From Candidatus Woesearchaeota archaeon (GTDB lineage Archaea; Nanobdellota; Nanobdellia; Woesearchaeales; B54-G15), in assembly GCA_003648985.1 (NCBI GenBank), contig QMQQ01000011.1:1-16594 (forward strand): a DNA stretch of 16,594 nt, in the 5' to 3' direction. This document shows, piece after piece, positions 1 through 6,201 of this stretch. A program made the translations under genes and the position numbers. Every line of letters begins with the position of its first letter. Positions within the stretch are counted from its first letter, which is position 1. Under the pieces are notes generated by a model. It saw nothing but the letters and a program-made list of their open reading frames with translations, was not told the origin of the DNA and ran no database searches.

Positions 1-636
1 AATGCCAGCATCAACTATTGTGTATGTATTACCCATTATTGTTAATTCAGTGTCTTCAAGATCATCGTCTACTCCATTAGTTGTGTTCTCATATATAACA
101 GAGTCATCAAACTCTAAAGTATATGTATATGTATTCTCATTATCATTTATTTCTATGTATGTTCCAAGAGGCTCATTATCCTCATTGTCATCTGTTGTAT
201 ACTTTAAGATATTTGTGCCGTTCGTAAAGCTTAATTCCTGCGTATATGTTACTGAATTTTCATTATCTCCTTCGTTGTCTTCATAAGTGCCATCTGCTAA
301 AATATCCAAGTCACCTTTATCTAATACATCAATAATGTCTTCAAAATCTTCATTATAGTTCAATTCCTCTCCAGCTGCTTTTATCAAAACTCCTTCGCTT
401 ACTGTTGCTGCAGTTGTTGTGGTTGTTTCTTCTTCATATTTTAACGCATTTGCTAATTCTGTTGCACCAACAACGTCGCTGACATCAGCATCTTTACCGT
501 AGACAATGGTAACTGGTGATCCAAGCGCATTTGGATAGTTGTCCAAAGTCCACGGTGCAGCCAAGGCTCCACTCAATGTTGCTCCCAACATACCAAGGCC
601 TGCTGCCAAGGCAACAATTTTCTTAAATTTTCCCAT
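1..636 (-). CDS. S-layer protein, N-terminal part (runs off the window)
   Basis: Surface-layer protein that would form the paracrystalline coat of the cell. Only residues 1-212 are present; the reading frame is open to the first base of the window, so the C-terminus lies outside. Residues 1-26 form a signal peptide (basic MGKFKK, a hydrophobic alanine/leucine/glycine stretch, then ALA-A). Residues about 28-66 carry the typical S-layer N-domain pattern: a W..YP segment, then SPVTIVYGKDADVSDVVGA, which resembles the archaeal S_layer_N family. A threonine run and a region rich in acidic, Asn and Thr residues follow, as in an exported beta-rich domain. The ATG at 634-636 is supported by a strong GAGGTG-type ribosome binding site a few bases upstream. 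Family assignment is from recognised motifs; the exact family is less certain because the C-terminal domain is missing. Confidence 0.85.
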   Translation of the reverse strand, partial: MGKFKKIVALAAGLGMLGATLSGALAAPWTLDNYPNALGSPVTIVYGKDADVSDVVGATELANALKYEEETTTTTAATVSEGVLIKAAGEELNYNEDFEDIIDVLDKGDLDILADGTYEDNEGDNENSVTYTQELSFTNGTNILKYTTDDNEDNEPLGTYIEINDNENTYTYTLEFDDSVIYENTTNGVDDDLEDTELTIMGNTYTIVDAGI

Positions 637-675
637 CTTTCACCTCACCTCTTTGTTTTTCTTTTTTGTTGTCTT

Positions 676-734
676 AGTGTCTTAGAAGGCTTTGAGTGTC
701 TTTTTTTCTGGCTGGCCAGCCTTCTAAAGACACT
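676..734 (-). promoter_or_regulatory. Long hairpin in the presumed 5' leader of the S-layer gene
   Basis: Arms at 676-691 and 718-734 are complementary over 16 pairs with one bulged base. On the minus strand the 5' arm begins only a few bases after the expected transcription start. The same 5' arm (726-734) can instead pair perfectly over 9 bases with 695-703, so two mutually exclusive folds are possible. The loop side holds a 12-bp perfect palindrome (710-721). The pairing is directly visible; a role in mRNA stability or translational control is inference. Confidence 0.6.
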
Positions 735-756
735 AGTTAGCTTTTTCCAGTTATCT

Positions 757-766
757 GTTTAAAAAC
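757..766 (-). promoter_or_regulatory. Probable TATA box for the S-layer gene
   Basis: Minus-strand GTTTTTAAAC. A start about 25 bases downstream would lie near 737, just before the hairpin, giving a leader of roughly 100 bases. Inferred from spacing only. Confidence 0.4.
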
Positions 767-1031
767 ATTTCGTAAACACCAGTAACACAAACCATCATTT
801 CCTGTGGAAATCCTAATGAAAAGCTAAAATTTCAACGCGTCAGGAAGTCATCACCCACGCAGAGAGAAAATAATATTAGAAACTCTTTTATCATTATTAT
901 TTAGGCACCAAGTAACATCAAAAATTTATCCCAAAAAGAATATTTTATTTTCAAAATTTTTTTTCTTTTTTATTTTTTTTTCGAAGAAAAATAATTCATA
1001 TTAGAATATTAAATTTATTTAATAGCCTGAT

Positions 1032-1130
1032 CTAAGCATTTTCCCAATCTTCATCTTCTGCGTTATCCCAAAGCTCCCTCATTTTATGTTGCTGTATTTT
1101 ATGAAAAAACTTACCTGCTGTTTCATTCAT
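1032..1130 (-). CDS. 32-residue antitoxin-like mini-protein
   Basis: A very short frame encoding MNETAGKFFHKIQQHKMREL followed by WDNAEDEDWENA and a TAG stop. A GGTGAT ribosome binding site (1136-1141) sits 5 bases before the ATG, and a TATA-like element (1160-1167) lies further upstream, so it looks expressed. The C-terminal pattern, a basic helix, then (K/R)ELWDN, then an acidic stretch with a second W, resembles the tail of small archaeal antitoxins; that resemblance is from memory and not a firm family call. No toxin gene follows it downstream, so it may be an orphan or the remnant of a longer antitoxin. It is transcribed in the same direction as the HEPN/MNT pair just upstream, with 76 bases between them. 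Confidence 0.5.
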   Translation of the reverse strand: MNETAGKFFHKIQQHKMRELWDNAEDEDWENA

Positions 1131-1159
1131 TATACATCACCTATAGTCTTATTACACTA

Positions 1160-1167
1160 TTATAAAA
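1160..1167 (-). promoter_or_regulatory. Probable TATA box for the 32-residue gene
   Basis: Minus-strand TTTTATAA inside a T/A-rich stretch. A start about 25 bases downstream would fall near 1139, leaving a very short leader that just keeps the ribosome binding site. Confidence 0.4.
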
Positions 1168-1206
1168 AACATTGTGGTAATGATGTGCAAGATATTCGAA
1201 CTAATA

Positions 1207-1692
1207 TTAGAACCCACCAACTTTTCTCACACTTTCTAAATCCCTAATCAGTGTTTCCATTCTTTCTACGAATTTATAAGCATCTTCCTTAATTTCTTCT
1301 GCTATTCTTCTTGTTATTTCCTTTGTAACACTATACTGTGCAATTTCTCTTCTATCCCTTGCAAGGTTTAAGTTGTCTATATATTCTTTTTCTAATTGAG
1401 CTTTCTCAATCATCCTAAGATATCTTTCTTCCAATAACTGCTTTTTCACAAAAAAGGTTTCTAGAGCTAGGATGGTTGCAGTATGGTTTTTACTTTTATA
1501 ATTTATCATAGCGAGTGCTGCCAAAGCCGACATATACATTGCATAATAAGCACAAACTACAACCTACTCGCTTGAATCATAATCTTCTGGAATGTTTAAA
1601 TAATTTCTAACCTTTTTGTTGTCATAAATATCGAATAGAATACTTAGTGTTATAAGATTATTCTTTGCTTTTTCAATAAACTTTGGTGCCAA
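1207..1692 (-). pseudogene. HEPN-domain toxin gene interrupted by an in-frame amber codon
   Basis: Toxin half of a HEPN/MNT toxin-antitoxin pair; HEPN toxins of this kind are usually RNases. The frame runs for 161 sense positions from a TTG at 1690-1692 to the TAA at 1207-1209, but codon 43 (1564-1566) is TAG. Protein similarity continues on both sides: upstream KFIEKAKNNL and VRNYLNIPEDYDSSE, downstream VVVCAYYAMYMSALAALA then YKSKNHTATILALE, the familiar start of HEPN proteins. A tryptophan is common at this place, and TGG to TAG is a single change. The C-terminal region has ARDRREIAQY (around residues 111-120), matching the HEPN R-x(4-6)-H position but with Gln instead of His. The start overlaps the antitoxin gene by 43 bases. 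An internal ATG at 1537-1539 could give a truncated 110-residue protein. Conserved genes here end in TAG, so readthrough is less likely than a nonsense mutation. Confidence 0.75.
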
Positions 1693-2273
1693 TCATAAAC
1701 TAAATCATAAAATAATTCTTGACCTTTTAGGATGATTCCGAATTCTACCAGTTCATTCCATAACTCAGGATTTTCGGTTTTTATATTCTTAAAATCTTCT
1801 TTCGTTATGATAATAGGGGCAATTCTTAGATTGTATTTGTGCCGGAGTGACAAAGCGATCTTTTCAGTATCTGGATCACTGTTTACACATAAAACATCGA
1901 CGTCACTTTTTTCTTTTGCTTCTCCCTTCGAGTAACTGCCAAATAATACGGCCAAATCAGGTTTTGTTTTATTTAGAAATTCATCAAGTGCATTCCAAAT
2001 ATAAGGATATCTTTTGATAAAATTGTTTTTTCTGTTTATTGAATAAAAGGCAAATGAAAGATAAACTACGTCATCGAATTTCCTAATAGAGAAAACAAGT
2101 GTTTTGCCAACCTTCTTTTTTAATAGAATTCCTTTTTTTTCTAGCGCTTTAAGGGTTGAATAAGCCCGTTCGTGGGAATAGCCTGAACGATTTTCTATTT
2201 CTTTTGTAGTTCTTTCTATTCCTTCTGGAAAGAAAGCAGCCAATATTTTTAGTTCTGTTTCGTTAAGTATCAT
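1650..2273 (-). CDS. Winged-helix/MNT nucleotidyltransferase antitoxin
   Basis: Antitoxin half of the HEPN/MNT module. In characterised pairs the nucleotidyltransferase AMPylates and silences the HEPN toxin. Residues about 1-65 form a winged helix-turn-helix (LNETELKIL, then SHERAYSTLKALEKKGIL, then a wing strand KKKVGKTLVFSI). Residues about 104-185 are the minimal nucleotidyltransferase domain with the core motif LFGSYSKGEAKEKSDVDVL: G112-S113 and the metal-binding pair D124/D126. A third acidic residue is not obvious; the equivalent segment reads LRIAPIIIT. The gene precedes the broken HEPN gene and overlaps its start by 43 bases. A perfect palindrome lies between its TATA box and ATG, suggesting that the winged helix represses the operon. 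The presence of both domains is strong; the autoregulation is inferred. Confidence 0.85.
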   Translation of the reverse strand: MILNETELKILAAFFPEGIERTTKEIENRSGYSHERAYSTLKALEKKGILLKKKVGKTLVFSIRKFDDVVYLSFAFYSINRKNNFIKRYPYIWNALDEFLNKTKPDLAVLFGSYSKGEAKEKSDVDVLCVNSDPDTEKIALSLRHKYNLRIAPIIITKEDFKNIKTENPELWNELVEFGIILKGQELFYDLVYDWHQSLLKKQRIIL

Positions 2274-2292
2274 TGTTGTTTTATCGACTATG

Positions 2293-2310
2293 TAGTTGAT
2301 TAATCAACTA
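2293..2310. promoter_or_regulatory. Perfect 18-bp palindrome, likely operator of the MNT/HEPN operon
   Basis: TAGTTGATTAATCAACTA reads the same on both strands. It starts directly downstream of the TATA box of the MNT gene and covers the region just before the expected transcription start, the usual place for a repressor that blocks polymerase. The winged helix of the adjacent antitoxin is the obvious candidate ligand (inference). Confidence 0.6.
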
Positions 2311-2318
2311 TTTAAAAT
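2308..2318 (-). promoter_or_regulatory. TATA box for the MNT gene
   Basis: Minus-strand ATTTTAAATAG. A start about 25 bases downstream would be near 2288, some 15 bases before the ATG at 2273. Confidence 0.45.
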
Positions 2319-2335
2319 TATCGTTTGGAATAATA

Positions 2336-2419
2336 TGCGGGGGACGGGATTTGAACCCGCGCAGGCGCTAAGCCACCAGGTCCTAAGCCTGGCGCCTTTG
2401 ACCACTCGGCCACCCCCGC
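2336..2419 (-). tRNA. tRNA-Leu, anticodon UAG
   Basis: Folds as a class II tRNA: 7-bp acceptor stem GCGGGGG/CCCCCGC with discriminator A (2336), A-box TGGCCGAGTGG, anticodon stem CCAGG/CCTGG around loop CTTAGGA (anticodon TAG, reading CUA and related CUN codons), a long variable arm typical of leucine, and B-box GGTTCAAATCC. CCA is not encoded. It lies between thrS and the MNT gene, on the same strand as both. No intron is visible. Confidence 0.95.
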
Positions 2420-2424
2420 ATTTT

Positions 2425-2454
2425 GATTATAAAAATAATGATTATAAAAATAAT
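2425..2454 (-). repeat. Two exact tandem 15-bp copies forming the tRNA-Leu promoter region
   Basis: On the plus strand GATTATAAAAATAAT occurs twice without a gap (2425-2439, 2440-2454). On the minus strand each copy contains a TATA-like TTTTTATAATC. The copy further from the tRNA is centred about 28 bases before its first base, the right distance for a TATA box. The other copy is too close and probably arose by duplication. Confidence 0.6.
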
Positions 2455-2463
2455 CAACTCCTT

Positions 2464-4383
2464 CTAAATCGCTTCCAGCTCAACTTTCCTTTCCTTAATC
2501 TCTTTTTTTAACGCACCAATAAACTTGTCTAATTCAACACCAAACTTAACCTTATTCTCCCGAGTCCTCACAGCAATCTTCTTTGTTTTTTCTTCTTTCT
2601 CTCCAATCACAACCATATAAGGAATCTTCTGTAACTGCGCATCTCTAATCTTGTACTGAACAGTAGCCGCCCTATCATCTAACATAACCCTGAATCCATG
2701 TTTCTTAAGCTCTTTATAAACTTTTTCGGCATAATTCTTTACCTTATCAGAAACAGTTATTACTCTTATCTGTTCAGGAGCAATCCAGAGTGGAAGCTTT
2801 CCAGCAAAATGTTCAAGCAAAACACCGAGAAATCTTTCTAAGCTGCCGAGAACAGTTCTATGAAGCATAACAACCCTATGTCTTTTTCCATCCTTTCCTT
2901 CATAGCTAAGATCGAATCTTTCAGGCATTTGAAAATCAAGCTGTATGGTGCCACATTGCCATTTTCTTCCTAAGGCATCCTTTACATGGAAATCTATTTT
3001 CGGCCCATAGAAAGCACCTTCACCGGGATTAATCTTATACTTGATTCCGCATTTTTCTAGTGCATTCTTTAAAGCGGTTTCTGCTTCATGCCATTGCTTG
3101 GCAGTTCCCATTGCTTTCTCTGGCTTTGTGCTTAATTCTACTTCATATTTAAATCCAAATGCACTATAGATTCTTTCAGTAAGCTTAATTATTTTTATAA
3201 CCTCTTTTTCAATCTGTTCAGGCATGCAATAAATATGCGCATCATCCTGCGTAAAAGCCCTTACTCTAAACAGACCAGAAAGAACTCCGCTTAACTCATG
3301 TCTGTGCACCAAACCAAGTTCAGCCCATCTCAGAGGAAGTTCTCTATAGCTATGCACCCTTTCCTTGTAAATCAAAATACTTCCAGGACAGTTCATTGGC
3401 TTTATTGCAAAATCCCTTCCATCAATTTTTGTAAAATACATATTTTCCTTATAATGTTCCCAATGTCCTGACTGTTCCCAAAGTGATTTGCTCAAAATAA
3501 TCGGTGTTTTAACCTCGCTATAGCCTTCTTTTTCATGCTCTTCACGCCAGTATTTCAGAATTTCATTAATCACAATCATTCCTTTTGGATGGAAAAAAGG
3601 AAATCCAGGACCTTCAGGGTGCATAGAAAAAAGATCAAGCTCTTTACCAATCTTTCTATGATCTCTTTTTTCAGCCTCCTCAAGTAGAGAAAGATATTTT
3701 TTCAATTCTTTTTCATCTTTAAATGCAACCCCATAGATCCTTTGCAGCTGAGGATTTTCAGCTTTTCCTTTCCAATAAGCTCCAGCTGTTTTCATTAACT
3801 TAAATGCTTTAATCATTCCAGTGCTTGGAATATGCGGGCCTTTGCATAAATCAATAAACTCGCCATCTTTATAAACACTTATCGGCTCTTCCATTTCATC
3901 GATCAATTCAAGCTTATAAGGTTCATCAGCAAACAACTTTTTTGCTTCCTCTTTACTGATTTCTTTCCTTTCGAATTTATAATCAGCTTTAATTATCTTC
4001 TTCATCTCAGCCTCTATCCGCTTTAGATCAGAAGGAGTAAATGCTTCCTTTTTATCAAAATCATAAAAAAAGCCGTTCTCTATAGCAGGACCAATACCAA
4101 GTTTTACATCAGGATATAACCTTTTAACAGCTTGGGCAAGAACATGCGCACAACTATGCCTTAAAACAACAATAGCTTCCTCGTCATCATAAGTTAAAAT
4201 CTTTATCTTAGCATCTTCTTCTATAGCACGGTTCAAATCCCAAAGCTCACCATTCACTAAAGCAACTAAAGCCTTTTTAGCAAAAGCACTGCCAAGCAAT
4301 TTCTTTGCTATATCAATTGGCTTAATGCCTTTCTTAGCTTTAAACTTGCTACCGTCAGGCAAAGTAATTATTATAGTTGCCAT
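2464..4383 (-). CDS. thrS: Threonyl-tRNA synthetase, bacterial type
   Basis: Charges tRNA-Thr with threonine in the cytoplasm. The 639 residues match the full-length bacterial/eukaryotic form: TGS domain (about 1-63), editing domain with HSCAH (H76, H80) and CKGPH (C180, H184), then a class II catalytic core with motif 2 (RHELSG...FTQDDAHIYC) and motif 3 (MLHRTVLGSLER). The zinc ligands of the core are C332, H383 and H508. The anticodon-binding domain fills about 535-639. Most euryarchaeal enzymes carry an unrelated DTD-like editing domain, so this gene probably has a bacterial origin (known for several archaeal groups; inferred here). Its ATG overlaps the stop of the upstream 122-residue gene by one base (TAATG), indicating translational coupling. 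It ends in TAG. Confidence 0.97.
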   Translation of the reverse strand: MATIIITLPDGSKFKAKKGIKPIDIAKKLLGSAFAKKALVALVNGELWDLNRAIEEDAKIKILTYDDEEAIVVLRHSCAHVLAQAVKRLYPDVKLGIGPAIENGFFYDFDKKEAFTPSDLKRIEAEMKKIIKADYKFERKEISKEEAKKLFADEPYKLELIDEMEEPISVYKDGEFIDLCKGPHIPSTGMIKAFKLMKTAGAYWKGKAENPQLQRIYGVAFKDEKELKKYLSLLEEAEKRDHRKIGKELDLFSMHPEGPGFPFFHPKGMIVINEILKYWREEHEKEGYSEVKTPIILSKSLWEQSGHWEHYKENMYFTKIDGRDFAIKPMNCPGSILIYKERVHSYRELPLRWAELGLVHRHELSGVLSGLFRVRAFTQDDAHIYCMPEQIEKEVIKIIKLTERIYSAFGFKYEVELSTKPEKAMGTAKQWHEAETALKNALEKCGIKYKINPGEGAFYGPKIDFHVKDALGRKWQCGTIQLDFQMPERFDLSYEGKDGKRHRVVMLHRTVLGSLERFLGVLLEHFAGKLPLWIAPEQIRVITVSDKVKNYAEKVYKELKKHGFRVMLDDRAATVQYKIRDAQLQKIPYMVVIGEKEEKTKKIAVRTRENKVKFGVELDKFIGALKKEIKERKVELEAI

Positions 4384-4751
4384 TATTCAAAGAACATCCT
4401 ATCCTCTTTTTTAAGTTTTCCAAACAAATCAGGAAATTCGTTCTTTAACTTCTGGTAGTATACTTTGCCAATTCTTTTTAGTCTTTCACCGCTTATATCA
4501 ACATCAAGCTGGAAAAAACTATATTGCTTTAGTAGATCGAGTAAAGCAAAGATCATCTCTTCAAAAACTTTTTTCTTAGCTTTTTCAACATTCTTTTCTG
4601 CAAGCATCATTTCCTGATGTCTGAGAAAGCCAACATCCTTAGCAAGTTTTTTAAGCAGTTTGATCTTATCAGAACTTCGCGATAAAAACTCATTGATCGC
4701 TTTCAAATCCTTATCCACATCAACTGAAACCTCTTTTTTTCTGCCAAGCAT
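4383..4751 (-). CDS. Helical protein of unknown function upstream of thrS
   Basis: I do not recognise a family. The 122 residues are highly charged and predicted largely helical, with Lys/Glu-rich heptad-like stretches (residues about 40-75) and a more hydrophobic centre (FEEMIFALLDLLKQY). There is no signal peptide, membrane segment or cysteine motif. The ATG at 4749-4751 lies about 26 bases after a good TATA box, so the transcript is probably leaderless. It forms a two-gene operon with thrS through a one-base overlap. That coupling suggests a housekeeping role, but nothing in the sequence names it. Confidence 0.75.
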   Translation of the reverse strand: MLGRKKEVSVDVDKDLKAINEFLSRSSDKIKLLKKLAKDVGFLRHQEMMLAEKNVEKAKKKVFEEMIFALLDLLKQYSFFQLDVDISGERLKRIGKVYYQKLKNEFPDLFGKLKKEDRMFFE

Positions 4752-4771
4752 TCATTCAAACTTATAAAAGA

Positions 4772-4781
4772 ATTATAAAAA
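4772..4781 (-). promoter_or_regulatory. TATA box of the thrS operon
   Basis: Minus-strand TTTTATAATT centred about 26 bases before the ATG at 4751, which predicts a leaderless transcript. Confidence 0.5.
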
Positions 4782-4836
4782 ACTTTCCTATTATTGCACA
4801 TTTACACAAAATTCAGCACGAATGTTTTAATCTTTT

Positions 4837-4852
4837 GTTCATTTTTTTGAAC
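4837..4852. repeat. Small inverted repeat in the divergent promoter region
   Basis: GTTCA and TGAAC flank six T residues. The right arm also begins one of two CGAATGTTT direct repeats (4819-4827 and 4852-4860). It lies between the thrS operon and the pilin-like operon. A regulator site is possible but unproven. Confidence 0.3.
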
Positions 4853-4894
4853 GAATGTTTATTCCCTTTGTTTTGACCGGCCTAATCTTCGAAA

Positions 4895-4905
4895 CTTTTA
4901 TAAAA
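4895..4905 (+). promoter_or_regulatory. TATA box of the pilin-like operon
   Basis: CTTTTATAAAA, about 25 bases before an expected start near 4926. This places the start of transcription downstream of the upstream ATG at 4855 and supports translation from 4945. Confidence 0.5.
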
Positions 4906-4944
4906 TTCCTTTCTTTTCTCCTTTCCAAAAGAGGTGCTGTTAAA

Positions 4945-5460
4945 ATGCGAAAAGGTGCATTATCGCTTTCTGTTACCGCTATAGTAATAATTGTCATTGC
5001 CTTTGTTGTTCTTGGCTTGGGCTTGACTTTAACAAAAACAATCTTTAAAGGAGCTATGAAAAAAATTCCAGAAGCAATAGCATTAACAGAACTTGAAGCA
5101 GAACCAACTGCAGAAAAACCAATTGTTTTTCCTGATACTATTGATATAAAACGAAACAAAATGGAAACGCTTAAAGTTGGTGTATACAATAGACGTACCG
5201 CTACGCTTACTAATGCCACTCTGAACATAACAGAATGTATCGATTCAAACGGCAACCAGGTTTCGGATATTCCAACGCTAACAGCTATAGCTCAAGAAAT
5301 TTCTCCTGGCGAAGCAAAAGCCTATAAAGCGATAATAAAAGAAAATGGTTTGAAACCGGGAAGATATATATGTAAACTGGTGGTTAATGCAGTCCTTGGC
5401 GAAGGAACTGAAGCTCAGGAGATTGAATCAAAACAATTCTTCCTTCAGGTAACGAGCTAA
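4945..5460 (+). CDS. Secreted or surface protein with pilin-like N-terminus
   Basis: Product of 171 residues. The N-terminus MRKGALSLSVTAIVIIVIAF, continuing VVLGLGL, resembles an archaeal type IV prepilin: a short basic segment, a glycine before a small residue, then about 20 hydrophobic residues, as processed by the FlaK/PibD family (inference). Residues about 60-171 look like a beta-rich domain (strand pattern ..METLKVGVYNRRTATLTNAT.., two Cys at about 97 and 137 that could pair, ending in KQFFLQVTS). The frame is open from an ATG at 4855, but a GAGGTG ribosome binding site (4931-4936) 8 bases before 4945 and the TATA box position decide for 4945. It heads a three-gene operon with gaps of 2 and 4 bases. 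The exact role, pilus subunit or anchored surface protein, is not known. Confidence 0.75.
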   Translation: MRKGALSLSVTAIVIIVIAFVVLGLGLTLTKTIFKGAMKKIPEAIALTELEAEPTAEKPIVFPDTIDIKRNKMETLKVGVYNRRTATLTNATLNITECIDSNGNQVSDIPTLTAIAQEISPGEAKAYKAIIKENGLKPGRYICKLVVNAVLGEGTEAQEIESKQFFLQVTS

Positions 5461-5462
5461 AG

Positions 5463-5678
5463 ATGAAAAAGAGACTTACTCCGCAGCAGGAATTCGAAAT
5501 AATGAAGTTAGTGCTTGATAAGTTTCTATGGATAGGGTTCTTCCTGATTGTTTTTGGTCTTTATAAGATGCTCGAAAAGGGCATTACCGATGGCGCATAT
5601 TACATGCTTGCAGGAATAATAGTGCTGTTCCTCTTCCTTTACATAATCGTAAAAGAATACGAAGTCATAGCGAGATAA
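5463..5678 (+). CDS. Small two-helix membrane protein
   Basis: A 71-residue protein of unknown family. A charged cytoplasmic-looking N-terminus (KKRLTPQQEFEIMKLVLDKF) is followed by two membrane helices at about 23-38 and 47-63, joined by a short loop with a KGITDGA turn, and a charged tail KEYEVIAR. It begins 2 bases after the preceding stop and ends 4 bases before the next gene, in an operon with two pilin-like proteins. It may help membrane placement or assembly of those proteins (inference from position only). Confidence 0.75.
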   Translation: MKKRLTPQQEFEIMKLVLDKFLWIGFFLIVFGLYKMLEKGITDGAYYMLAGIIVLFLFLYIIVKEYEVIAR

Positions 5679-5682
5679 TCAA

Positions 5683-6201
5683 ATGAACAGAAAAGCAATA
5701 ACATTATCAATAAATTTTCTCGTTATCATTATTCTATCGCTCGTTATAGTAAGCCTCTCAATCTACTTCTTTACAACAATCCTGACAAAAGCAAAGAGTC
5801 TTGCAAGCTATACCCAGGAAGAGCTTGATAAAAAAATCGAATCAATCCAATGCGAAGGACTTGTTTGCATTCCAATAAACTACAAAAAAATCCATCCAGG
5901 AGAATTCACAATCTTTGGCATGAAAATATTCAACGATGCTGATTCTGAAGCAACATTCAATCTTAATCTACCTTGTTCTGGAGTATCAGCCGAGAATATG
6001 CAATCAATAAACTGCAATAAGAGTATAAGCATCTTAACACACAAACAAGTCCAAATTCCAGCAAGGTCAGAAAAAAGAATTGCTATTGGCGTTGAGGCAA
6101 AGAAAAATGCCTTACCAGGAATGTATATAATCACGATAAACGTTTCAAGAAATAGCAAGCCTTACGGTGTACAGCAGATACGCGTCGAAGTAGAAAGCTG
6201 A
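5683..6201 (+). CDS. Second secreted protein with pilin-like N-terminus
   Basis: 172 residues. The start MNRKAITLSINFLVIIILSL, continuing VIVSLSIYFF, has a basic head and one long hydrophobic helix and is clearly related in layout to the protein at 4945 (compare RKGALSLS and RKAITLS). Several cysteines (CEGLVC, then two more around residues 103 and 115) suggest disulfides in an extracellular beta-rich domain. The closing stretch, PGMYIITINVSRN followed by GVQQIRVEVES, resembles the last strands of an Ig-like fold. Its 3' end overlaps the convergent DUF1461 gene by 71 bases. I do not know the specific family. Confidence 0.75.
   Translation: MNRKAITLSINFLVIIILSLVIVSLSIYFFTTILTKAKSLASYTQEELDKKIESIQCEGLVCIPINYKKIHPGEFTIFGMKIFNDADSEATFNLNLPCSGVSAENMQSINCNKSISILTHKQVQIPARSEKRIAIGVEAKKNALPGMYIITINVSRNSKPYGVQQIRVEVES

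Larger units (their letters stand above)
637..1031. other. 395-base region without a convincing gene
   Basis: Holds the S-layer leader with its hairpin and probable TATA box (to about 766). The rest, 767-1031, is AT-rich with no credible coding frame. It includes a run of almost pure T on the plus strand at about 956-982 (A-rich on the minus strand) and an AT-rich near-palindrome around 1008-1022. I see no RNA gene, CRISPR unit or transposon end. Confidence 0.6.

Noticed and set aside
2..286. Open frame on the plus strand, serine/valine-rich
   Set aside because: It is the antisense of the S-layer coding region, whose frame has a signal peptide, ribosome binding site and recognisable N-domain.
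805..870. Minus-strand GTGATGA followed by CTGA, as in a C/D-box small RNA
   Set aside because: Only four bases separate the two boxes and no proper D'/C'/D arrangement follows, so it does not fit a C/D guide RNA.
956..982. T-run as a plus-strand transcription terminator
   Set aside because: No plus-strand gene ends before it; it is more simply a low-complexity AT stretch.
1564..1566. TAG in the HEPN gene as a pyrrolysine or recoded codon
   Set aside because: thrS, lonB, the CBS gene and the NYN gene end in TAG at their natural C-termini, so TAG works as a stop here; readthrough at this one site is not excluded.
2296..2511. Plus-strand frame reading RGTGFEPAQALSHQ...
   Set aside because: It is the antisense of tRNA-Leu and the end of thrS; peptides with GTGFEPA are a well-known artefact of translating tRNA genes.
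4855..4944. Upstream ATG extending the first pilin-like protein by 30 residues
   Set aside because: The TATA box and ribosome binding site both lie downstream of it, and the extension would bury the pilin-like N-terminus.
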